From contig JAKPGA010000031.1 in the NCBI GenBank assembly GCA_029551145.1, forward strand, positions 1 to 64,000: 64,000 bases of DNA, read 5' to 3'. A model generated the notes under the pieces. That model was not told where the DNA came from. It searched no databases and saw nothing but the letters and a program-made list of their open reading frames with translations. Source of the stretch: Thermotogota bacterium (lineage in GTDB: Bacteria > Thermotogota > Thermotogae > Thermotogales > DSM-5069). The translations under genes were made by a program, and so were the position numbers. Shown here one piece after another: positions 57,354-64,000 of this stretch. Every line of letters begins with the position of its first letter. The stretch's first letter is position 1.

Positions 57354-58352
57354 GTGATTGAATATGTTGTTCCTAAGAAGCTCAGGGTTGAAGAAGAACG
57401 AGCTGAAGCAGAATATTATTATGCCAGATATGTCTTGTCTCCGATGGAAAAGGGCTACGGTACTACCATTGGAAATGCACTGAGACGTATCTTGCTTTCT
57501 TCGATCCCGTCCGTTGCTATTGTTGGGGTGAAGTTCATAAAGCCAGAAAGGTATCATGAATTTGATACGCTCCCAGGTGTGAAAGAGGATATACTGGAGA
57601 TCATTCTCAACCTGAAAAGGGTTCAATTGAGGGCCGAAGTACCGGTTAGGGAAAAAATAAAGATGACAGTTGAGAAAAAGGGCCCTGGTTCTCTGACAGC
57701 CGGTGATATAAGGGTACCAGCAGGCTTCGAGGTAGCCAATCCTTCGTTGAAAATAGCTACGCTTGGCGAAGAAGCTGATCTTTTGTTTGAAGTGTATGCA
57801 CAGGCAGGAAAGGGCTTTGTGCCTGCACACGAACTGGATGAGCATCCTGAGATTGGATGGATACCAATCGACGGTGTTTTTTCGCCAGTGATGAAGGTCA
57901 ATTTCAAAGTTGAAAGCGCAAGAGTTGAGAAGAGAACAGACTACGATAAGATGATTCTTGAGATATGGACGAAGAAAACGATTTTTCCGAACGAGGCGCT
58001 GAAGAGAGCCGTTGAGATATTATCGAATCACCTACAGATCATATCTGAAAGCTTACCGGAAGGTATGGCACCTTTGACAACAGAATTTGTACCGGTTTCG
58101 CAGGAAGAGATGAAAGCCGAGCAGGAGATAAGTGAAGAAGAGGCCGTATATTCAAGGAAAATAGATGAACTCGAGTTGACTATAAGGTCGCTCAACTGCC
58201 TGCGAAGAGACAAGATTGAGACCATAGGTGACCTGATGAAGAGAACAGAGGAAGATCTTCTGAAAATCAAGAACTTCGGTCCTAAATCGTTGGATGAGAT
58301 CAAGCAGAAGCTCATGGAGAAATTTGGTCTCACGCTCAAAAAGGGAGGCTGA
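57354..58352 (+). CDS. rpoA: RNA polymerase alpha subunit
   Basis: 332 residues. The N-terminal assembly domain has YGTTIGNALRRILLSSIPS and the C-terminal domain has LRSLNCLRRDKIETIGDLM-like RSLNCLRRDKIETIGDL and IKNFGPKSLDEIKQKL, which bind UP elements and activators. GTG 57354 has GAGGTGAT four bases upstream; a GTG nine bases earlier lies in that site and overlaps the rpsD stop. Confidence 0.97.
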   Translation: MIEYVVPKKLRVEEERAEAEYYYARYVLSPMEKGYGTTIGNALRRILLSSIPSVAIVGVKFIKPERYHEFDTLPGVKEDILEIILNLKRVQLRAEVPVREKIKMTVEKKGPGSLTAGDIRVPAGFEVANPSLKIATLGEEADLLFEVYAQAGKGFVPAHELDEHPEIGWIPIDGVFSPVMKVNFKVESARVEKRTDYDKMILEIWTKKTIFPNEALKRAVEILSNHLQIISESLPEGMAPLTTEFVPVSQEEMKAEQEISEEEAVYSRKIDELELTIRSLNCLRRDKIETIGDLMKRTEEDLLKIKNFGPKSLDEIKQKLMEKFGLTLKKGG

Positions 58353-58355
58353 TGT

Positions 58356-58733
58356 ATGAGACACAGAATGTTAAGAAACCACATCGGAACTTATGGTAGC
58401 CATACGCGTTCTTTGTTGAAGAACCAGATGAGAGAGCTCGTTGAGCACAAGAGCATTGTGACAACTGTAACTAAGGCTAAGGTGGTTCAGCGGGCCTTTG
58501 AAAAACTGATGACCAAAGCTGCAAAAGCCGCGAAGGCTGACAAGAACGAAAGTGTTGCCCTCAGAAGGCAGATAGATTACTATCTCTGTGATAGACGTCT
58601 GACAAACAAACTTGTAGACGAAATTGCCAAATCAATCGATAAAACCAGTGGTTTTACCAGAATAGTTCGTATTGGCAAAAGACGTGGCGATGCTGCTGAA
58701 ATGGCTTTGTTGCAAATTGTTGAGAAGCAATGA
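58356..58733 (+). CDS. rplQ: 50S ribosomal protein L17
   Basis: 125 residues. [21 protein letters not shown] start ([11 protein letters not shown]), [16 protein letters not shown] and [20 protein letters not shown] end. Starts three bases after rpoA, with GGGAGG upstream. Last gene of the ribosomal run. Confidence 0.97.
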   Translation: MRHRMLRNHIGTYGSHTRSLLKNQMRELVEHKSIVTTVTKAKVVQRAFEKLMTKAAKAAKADKNESVALRRQIDYYLCDRRLTNKLVDEIAKSIDKTSGFTRIVRIGKRRGDAAEMALLQIVEKQ

Positions 58734-58736
58734 TAA

Positions 58737-58768
58737 GGAAATCCCCCACCGAGGGGATTTTCCTTTTT
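58737..58768 (+). terminator. Terminator of the ribosomal operon
   Basis: AAATCCCC, loop of six, GGGGATTT, then TCCTTTTTCC, four bases after the rplQ stop. The rho promoter lies immediately downstream. Confidence 0.85.
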
Positions 58769-58779
58769 CCTTGATTCTC

Positions 58780-58808
58780 TTGACTAAATCATGTTTATCT
58801 GGTAAATT
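58780..58808 (+). promoter_or_regulatory. rho promoter
   Basis: TTGACT at 58780-58785 and TAAATT at 58803-58808, 17 bases apart. The leader to the TTG start is about 85 bases. Confidence 0.6.
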
Positions 58809-58899
58809 TTAGTTGTAACCTCTTTCTAAATCCCAACCCTGTTTAGTGCCCTTATTTTATCTTGTGCTGATTTGTAATCCAATTTGGAGGTGTTTTGCT

Positions 58900-60201
58900 T
58901 TGGCCAGCAACAACGAATCAGAGAAGAACGAACATGTTACTGTCAAGATTGACGATTTGGAACGTATGACAATCAGAGAACTTTACGATTTAGCCAAGAA
59001 ATACGACATCCCGCGTTACACCAGTCTCAGAAAACGCGATCTGATTTTTTCCATACTTGAAGCTCAGGCGAAGTCGCACGGGTTGTTCTTTGGTACAGGT
59101 GTCTTGGAGATTCTTCCCGATGGATATGGATTTCTCAGGAGCGGGGAAAACCTGTTGCCCAGCGCAAATGATATCTACATATCACAGTCGCAGATAAGGA
59201 AATTCAATCTGAACACTGGTGACATAATATCAGGGATCATCAGACCCCCAAAAGACAGTGAGAAATTTTTCGCAATGATAAAGATCGAAGCGGTTAACTT
59301 CAGGCCACCTGAGGCAACCAGTGAAAGAGTGAATTTTGAAAATCTGACTCCCGACTATCCAAAAGAAAGATTCGTGCTTGAAACATCTAAGGATATCATT
59401 TCCACACGCTTGATTGATATCTTCGCACCTACAGGAAAGGGACAACGTGGCATGATTGTCGCTCCACCGAAGGCCGGGAAGACCACATTGCTAAAAGAAA
59501 TAGCAAACGGCATTGCTACCAATCATCCAGAAACTCACAGAATAGTGCTTCTGATCGATGAGAGGCCAGAAGAGGTTACAGACATAAAAGAATCAGTGAA
59601 CGCGCAGGTAATAGCAGCGCCGTTTGATATGGCTCCCGATAAACAAATAAAGGTGGCTGAACTGACTCTCGAGATGGCAAAAAGGTTGGTTGAATACGGC
59701 CACGATGTCGTCATACTACTCGACAGTCTCACAAGACTTGCAAGAGTGTACAACATACAGGTACCACCCAGCGGGAAATTGCTGAGTGGCGGTGTAGACC
59801 CTGCAGCTCTGTACAGACCAAAGCACTTTTTCGGTGCAGCCCGAAGCACGAGAGAGGGTGGAAGTCTCACAATTATCGCAACAGCTCTGATTGAGACTGG
59901 TTCTAAGATGGACGAAGTAATCTTCGAAGAATTCAAAGGCACGGGCAACATGGAGTTAGTTTTATCAAGACAGCTTGCTAACAAGAGGGTTTTCCCAGCT
60001 ATAAACCTTCAACTTTCTGGTACACGCAAAGAGGAGCTTCTGCTCAGTGAAGACATTCTGAAGAAAGTGTGGATATTGAGAAGAGTGCTGAGCGGTATGA
60101 CCGAGGAAGAAGGTTTGAGTTTTATTTTAAGAAAACTTCAAGAGACAGAATCAAATGAAGACTTCCTTGCTCTGATTGACCAGCAAAAGGTAAAATATTA
60201 G
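58900..60201 (+). CDS. rho: Transcription termination factor Rho
   Basis: 433 residues, hexameric RNA helicase. The N-terminal helix bundle (MTIRELYDLAKKYDIPRYTSLRKRDLIFSIL, from about residue 22), the cold-shock RNA-binding domain (GVLEILPDGYGFLRS), P-loop APPKAGKT, Walker B VVILLDSLTRLARVYN and the Q/R loops (GGVDPAALYRPKHFFGAAR, EEFKGTGNMEL) are all present. TTG 58900 is chosen for GGAGGTG seven bases upstream; the frame is open 18 codons earlier. No large insertion is seen. Confidence 0.96.
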   Translation: MASNNESEKNEHVTVKIDDLERMTIRELYDLAKKYDIPRYTSLRKRDLIFSILEAQAKSHGLFFGTGVLEILPDGYGFLRSGENLLPSANDIYISQSQIRKFNLNTGDIISGIIRPPKDSEKFFAMIKIEAVNFRPPEATSERVNFENLTPDYPKERFVLETSKDIISTRLIDIFAPTGKGQRGMIVAPPKAGKTTLLKEIANGIATNHPETHRIVLLIDERPEEVTDIKESVNAQVIAAPFDMAPDKQIKVAELTLEMAKRLVEYGHDVVILLDSLTRLARVYNIQVPPSGKLLSGGVDPAALYRPKHFFGAARSTREGGSLTIIATALIETGSKMDEVIFEEFKGTGNMELVLSRQLANKRVFPAINLQLSGTRKEELLLSEDILKKVWILRRVLSGMTEEEGLSFILRKLQETESNEDFLALIDQQKVKY

Positions 60202-60216
60202 GCGGAGGTAGAGATC

Positions 60217-61161
60217 TTGTACGTAGTCGGAATAGATCTTGGTGGAACGAACTTTGCGGTCGGAGTTGTTGACCCGAATGGTAAAATTGTTGCTCGTACC
60301 CAAGGTAAGACGAAGGTTGATGATGGTCCCCAAGCAGTGGCTAAGAGACTGTCTGAAGCGGTGAACAAGGTAAGAGAAGGTTTCCAAGTATCGGCTGTCG
60401 GTATTGGTTCTCCAGGTAGTATTGACCACAAAGAGGGTATCGTCAAGTTCTCACCTAACTTCCCCGGGTGGCACGATTTTCCCCTGTGCGAAGAAATCAG
60501 AAAGCATACCAATCTCGATGTGTTTGTCGAGAACGATGCAAACGCATACGCGCTTGGCGAACGCACTTTCGGAGTGGGTAGGGGCTATGATCATCTTGTT
60601 TGCCTGACCCTAGGGACAGGTATCGGTGGTGGAGTGATAACCCATGGAATTCTTTTGAGAGGTAGCACCGGTATTGGTGCCGAGCTCGGTCACATGAATA
60701 TTCTACCAGATGGTCCGAAATGTGGTTGCGGCTCAAATGGTTGTCTTGAAGCGCTTGCCTCTGCCACAGCAATGAAAAGATTTGTCGTTGAAGGTTATGC
60801 CAAGCACGTAGATTCATCTCTGTTTAGTCAGAAAACTCCCGATCAGGTCACACCAAAGGACATCTTTGAACACGCCAAAATGGGCGATCAGTTTGCCATC
60901 AGCATTTTCAACAAGGTTGTTGACGCTCTGTCCGTGGCTGTCGGTAGTCTTGTTAACATATTCAATCCCCAGTTGATTGTACTCGGTGGAGGCATAGCAA
61001 ATGCTGGTGACTTTCTGCTTGCCCCCATTGTAGAAAGGTCCAAAGACTATGTGCTTCCGACGATGTTGGGGACTTATCAAGTAAAACTCAGCCAACTCGG
61101 AAAGGATGCAGGGATCTTAGGTGCTGCCTCGATCATTATTGAAAGGATGAAGGATGCGTGA
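60217..61161 (+). CDS. glcK: ROK-family glucokinase
   Basis: ATP-dependent kinase of glucose, 314 residues. Nucleotide-binding start GIDLGGTNFAVGVVD, catalytic Asp in ENDANAYALGE, LGTGIGGGVI, and the zinc motif GPKCGCGSNGCLEALAS. TTG start behind GGAGG, 15 bases after rho. Substrate specificity for glucose is by family resemblance. Confidence 0.92.
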   Translation: MYVVGIDLGGTNFAVGVVDPNGKIVARTQGKTKVDDGPQAVAKRLSEAVNKVREGFQVSAVGIGSPGSIDHKEGIVKFSPNFPGWHDFPLCEEIRKHTNLDVFVENDANAYALGERTFGVGRGYDHLVCLTLGTGIGGGVITHGILLRGSTGIGAELGHMNILPDGPKCGCGSNGCLEALASATAMKRFVVEGYAKHVDSSLFSQKTPDQVTPKDIFEHAKMGDQFAISIFNKVVDALSVAVGSLVNIFNPQLIVLGGGIANAGDFLLAPIVERSKDYVLPTMLGTYQVKLSQLGKDAGILGAASIIIERMKDA

Positions 61162-61631
61162 ATGTTTTGCTTGTTTCGGATCTACATGTGCCCACCAGGT
61201 TACCCATCCTACCACAAGAGTTGCTCCATCTGGCAAGCCAAGCCGACGTCGTTGTGGCAGTGGGCGATTTTGTAGATCTACAGACTGTCTTGATGTTGCA
61301 GGCTTCATCGAGACAGTTCTATGCTGTTCATGGTAACATGGATGAGGTTGATGTGAAAGAGCATTTGCCATATAGGGCGTTAATTGAACTTGAATCACTT
61401 AGAATTGGTCTCTGTCATGGTTGGGGATCTCCAATTGGGATACGTAAGAGAATTCTCTCGATTTTCACTGATAGCCTGAATGTCATATTCTACGGTCATA
61501 CCCATCAAGCCGACGATTTCACGGTTGGATCGGTAAGGTTTATAAACCCAGGTTCTTTTTGTGATAACAGAAGCTTTGCCATGGTGGAGATATGTGGCAA
61601 TCAGCTGAAAACTGTATTCAAAAAACTGTAG
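61158..61631 (+). CDS. YfcE/MJ0936-type metallophosphoesterase
   Basis: 157 residues. The calcineurin-like metal motifs are in order: LVSDLHVPTR (DxH), VAVGDFVDL (GDxxD-like), VHGNMDEVD (GNHD variant, GNMD), GLCHGWG and FYGHTHQAD. Family members cleave phosphodiesters; the natural substrate is unknown. GTG start overlaps the glcK stop by GTGA. Confidence 0.9.
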   Translation: MNVLLVSDLHVPTRLPILPQELLHLASQADVVVAVGDFVDLQTVLMLQASSRQFYAVHGNMDEVDVKEHLPYRALIELESLRIGLCHGWGSPIGIRKRILSIFTDSLNVIFYGHTHQADDFTVGSVRFINPGSFCDNRSFAMVEICGNQLKTVFKKL

Positions 61632-62575
61632 ATGAGATCATTTCAGATATAAGGAACATTGTACCGGGCAGGCTTTTAGTCGCTTTCTCAGGTGGGGAAG
61701 ATAGTTCACTTGTTGCTTTCCTTGCAAAGCAAGCGCTTGGCAAGGACAGAGTCGTACTTGTCACGGTCGACTGGGGGCCTTTCACTTACAGTGCAGCGAG
61801 AGAGGGTGTTGTCAGCGCAGCCAAGAGTCTTGACCTTGATCTGATCCTCGTGAGTGGCCAGCAGAGGCAGTTTGATATCTGGCGGCATGGGCCAAGTTGC
61901 AACATGTGTACGCGTTTCGCAAAACTTCAATCTGTACTTGACCTTGATGAAAAGGCATACGTTGCAACCGGTTCGAATCTTTCAGATAGTTGGGGACAAA
62001 ATGGTGTGAAGATAAATGGAAGGTTGTATTCACCATTGATTGCCCTTGACAAGAAAACAATCAGATCCCTTCTAAGCTATCTTGGTATCCGACCTGTCAA
62101 AATAGGGGAATCATCACAACGTGAAGGATGCAAATTGAAACATCTTCTCAAGATGATGACAAATCCGAATTATCATGGTCAAGCTGTGAATCTCTCGAAT
62201 GAGATTTTGCTTTCTTTTCTCAGTGAGATTAATCACGCAAGCATACTGGCAAATGTGAAGATAATCGGACCTCTTTCAAGAAATATTGCACTGGTGAACG
62301 TTTTACCACATTTGAACGAACGAGAATCAAGCGAAATTGTCCGAAGATTGAGCACCGTCAGTGCCATAGATGAAGTATATGTCTTGAGAGATCCCGTTGT
62401 ATTGAGAATTCTCGCGAATCCGGGTTTGTTCAACAATCCCACAGCAACTCTTCGGACCTTTCAAGGGTTCATTCAAAGGGATTTTGCCGTCCCAGTAACT
62501 GCCCAGTGGCATGAGTCCACCAATTCACGCCTCAGGACCTTCCAAGTAGCAGGTTTTGAATATGAGAATAGATGA
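61592..62575 (+). CDS. PP-loop ATP pyrophosphatase, LarE/ExsB-like, with three candidate Fe-S cysteines
   Basis: 327 residues. The PP-loop AFSGGEDSSLVAFL (residues 31-44) adenylates its substrate; VTVDWGPF and ATGSNLSDSWG follow as in LarE/NAD-synthase-like proteins. Cys103 and Cys106 (CNMC) with Cys180 (REGCKLK) could hold a [4Fe-4S] cluster, as reported for three-cysteine LarE and TtcA/TtuA sulfur-transfer enzymes. The region after about residue 200 is not recognised. No other lar or thiolation genes are near. The ATG overlaps the phosphoesterase by 40 bases, behind GGTGGAG. Substrate unknown. Confidence 0.75.
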   Translation: MWQSAENCIQKTVDEIISDIRNIVPGRLLVAFSGGEDSSLVAFLAKQALGKDRVVLVTVDWGPFTYSAAREGVVSAAKSLDLDLILVSGQQRQFDIWRHGPSCNMCTRFAKLQSVLDLDEKAYVATGSNLSDSWGQNGVKINGRLYSPLIALDKKTIRSLLSYLGIRPVKIGESSQREGCKLKHLLKMMTNPNYHGQAVNLSNEILLSFLSEINHASILANVKIIGPLSRNIALVNVLPHLNERESSEIVRRLSTVSAIDEVYVLRDPVVLRILANPGLFNNPTATLRTFQGFIQRDFAVPVTAQWHESTNSRLRTFQVAGFEYENR

Positions 62576-64000
62576 TATATTGACGAGTAACATTGACAGA
62601 CCCGTCTTGGTGATTGTTCCCACTGAGCATGACGCACAGTTACTGGCATCCAATCTTAATGTAAACCACTTTCCGTCGCACGATGTTTTTCCTTTTGAGG
62701 ACATACCGGTCTCCTTTTCGGTGAGAAAGAGTCGTATAGAGACTCTTTGGAGATTGTCCAACGGCTCCAAGGAGGTCATAGTAACAACTCTGCATGCAAT
62801 AAGCAGGAAAACGTTTTCTCGCGACCAACTGAAAAGCTACACGAGGACTCTGAGAGTTGGTGACAATTTCCATGACTTTGGTGATTTTCTGTTCAAAATA
62901 GGATATGAGAGATCTTTTCTTGTCAGAACTCAGGGAGAATTCTCGATTCGTGGAGACATCGTTGACTTCTTTGGACCTCTCTACGACAAACCTGTACGTA
63001 TAGAACTTCTGGGCAACAGAATTGAAAGTCTGAGATTCTTCGATGTTATCTCCCAGCGCTCTGTTGATACAACCCACCAGATAGTTTTACTGCCTTGTCG
63101 AGAGTACTTCAGTGATGTTCATTCCTTTGATACGGTGCCGGGCAAAGCTGGTTCGAACTCAACGATTTTCGACTACGCCTCTTTCAAGGTTTTTATCGTT
63201 GATTTTGAAAGGTGTCAGCAAGAGTTTGCCAAAAGAGAAGTGGAAAGTCGTGAGATTCTTTCAAAAGATCTGCTCGATGATTACATCCACCATTCTCAAG
63301 TGAGTCTGTCACAGTTGGTCAAGCTAATTGGGGAATTTACACCCATAGAGATGGACTTCAGAACATTGAAGGTGACCGTAAAAGGTTCCAAGGTGGAGCA
63401 ACTGCCCATCTTGGACGAAGAAGAGCTCACTCCAGGTGACTATGTGGTGCACAAAGATTATGGCATAGGCATCTATAAAGGTGTGCAGAGAGTTCAAAAT
63501 GTCTTTGGAATTAGAGAATATATCGTAATAGGATACGAAGACTCAACGATATATGTGCCCGTTGAAAGGCTTGACAGAATTCACAAGTATGTCGGAGACA
63601 ACCAGAATGTGAAAATAGACAGATTGCAATCAAGAAGTTGGAAACATCGCGTTGAAAAAGTTAGAAACAACTTGCAACAGAAGATCAGCGAATTGATCCA
63701 GATATATACAAGAAGACAGCAAACGACGGGACTTAGATTGTCGGGCGATGCAGAACTCGAGAAAAGTTTTGCGCGGACATTCCCATACATAGAGACCCAA
63801 GATCAGGCCGACGCGATTGAAGAAATTCTCAACGATCTGGCATACGACAAGCCGATGGACAGGCTCTTGTGTGGCGATGCTGGATTTGGAAAGACAGAGG
63901 TTGCTCTACGGGCTGCTTTTCGTTGCGTTGTGTCTGGCAAGCAGGTTGCTATTCTCGTTCCAACCACGGTCCTGGCCAAGCAGCATTACAAAACCTTCAA
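62562..64000 (+). CDS. mfd: Transcription-repair coupling factor Mfd, N-terminal part (cut by window end)
   Basis: Translocase that removes RNA polymerase stalled at lesions and recruits UvrA. 479 residues are visible. The N-terminal UvrB-like region appears shortened: it begins MRIDDIL and reaches FPFEDIPVS within about 50 residues. FLVRTQGEFSIRGDIVDFF belongs to the UvrB-homology domain, DYVVHKDYGIGIYKGVQ to the RNA polymerase-interacting CarD-like domain, and DRLLCGDAGFGKTEVALRAA is the helicase Walker A. The ATG overlaps the preceding gene by 14 bases; the upstream AGG is a weak ribosome site. Confidence 0.93.
   Translation, partial: MRIDDILTSNIDRPVLVIVPTEHDAQLLASNLNVNHFPSHDVFPFEDIPVSFSVRKSRIETLWRLSNGSKEVIVTTLHAISRKTFSRDQLKSYTRTLRVGDNFHDFGDFLFKIGYERSFLVRTQGEFSIRGDIVDFFGPLYDKPVRIELLGNRIESLRFFDVISQRSVDTTHQIVLLPCREYFSDVHSFDTVPGKAGSNSTIFDYASFKVFIVDFERCQQEFAKREVESREILSKDLLDDYIHHSQVSLSQLVKLIGEFTPIEMDFRTLKVTVKGSKVEQLPILDEEELTPGDYVVHKDYGIGIYKGVQRVQNVFGIREYIVIGYEDSTIYVPVERLDRIHKYVGDNQNVKIDRLQSRSWKHRVEKVRNNLQQKISELIQIYTRRQQTTGLRLSGDAELEKSFARTFPYIETQDQADAIEEILNDLAYDKPMDRLLCGDAGFGKTEVALRAAFRCVVSGKQVAILVPTTVLAKQHYKTF

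Noticed and set aside
1-64000. CRISPR arrays, insertion sequences, prophage or genomic island
   Set aside because: No regularly spaced repeats, transposase, integrase or att-like repeats flanking tRNA-Asp were seen; gene content is core-like throughout.

Overview
The window looks like a chromosomal core region of a thermophilic Thermotogota bacterium, most likely Thermotoga/Pseudothermotoga-like. This is inferred from the gene families, AGA/AGG-rich arginine use, many TTG and GTG starts behind strong Shine-Dalgarno (SD) sites, zinc-binding ribosomal protein variants, tandem FeoA, and an uninterrupted str-S10-spc-alpha gene block. No rRNA, CRISPR array, prophage, insertion sequence or replication origin was seen. 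The only tRNA is tRNA-Asp(GTC). Coding density is very high; only one gap exceeds 300 bases (20400-20737).

Layout. 1-4377 (minus): obg-nadD-dus-htrA and a partial lipoprotein gene in one overlapping run. 4461-16304 (plus): murB, an IMPACT-family protein, a TPR protein, glmM, a 1380-residue acyl-CoA dehydratase activase-like protein, holA, a B12-binding radical SAM protein, clpX and tsaD. 16270-17000 (minus): RemA-like protein and flavin reductase-domain protein. 17053-20399 (plus): ABC-2 exporter (ATPase and two permeases) and a cysteine-rich DUF6485 protein. 20738-20839: tRNA-Asp with its terminator. 20867-22272: two degenerate nitrilase-superfamily proteins. 22266-25681 (minus): AlaX-type editing protein, D-cysteine desulfhydrase-like enzyme and a C11 (clostripain) lipoprotein protease. 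25744-28809 (plus): DUF401 permease, DUF47/PhoU-like protein and a Pit phosphate transporter whose frame is broken. 28802-31480 (minus): feoA-feoB and a small membrane protein behind a palindromic iron-box-like operator. 31612-35036 (plus): uvrC, a small membrane protein and tmcAL. 35168-39188 (plus): LytS/LytT-type two-component system followed by cstA, with a candidate LytTR-type direct-repeat operator in front of cstA.

39437-58733 (plus) holds 35 consecutive genes from rpsL to rplQ: str (S12, S7, EF-G, EF-Tu), S10, spc (with secY, adk, map, infA, L36) and alpha (S13, S11, S4, RpoA, L17). Three candidate promoters lie in front, one with a near-consensus TTGACA/TACAAT pair, and a clear terminator follows L17. 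A hairpin between tuf and rpsJ could attenuate or process the transcript. After this come rho with its own promoter, a ROK glucokinase, a YfcE-type phosphoesterase, a PP-loop protein with three candidate Fe-S cysteines, and the start of mfd, cut by the window end.

The points that most deserve a second look are the split or frameshifted Pit transporter, the LytTR-type operator at cstA, the nitrilase-like gene pair, the solitary giant activase, the three-cysteine PP-loop protein, the palindrome overlapping the feo promoter, and unusual starts for dus (ATT) and murB (apparently leaderless). I found no convincing wholly new multi-gene system.
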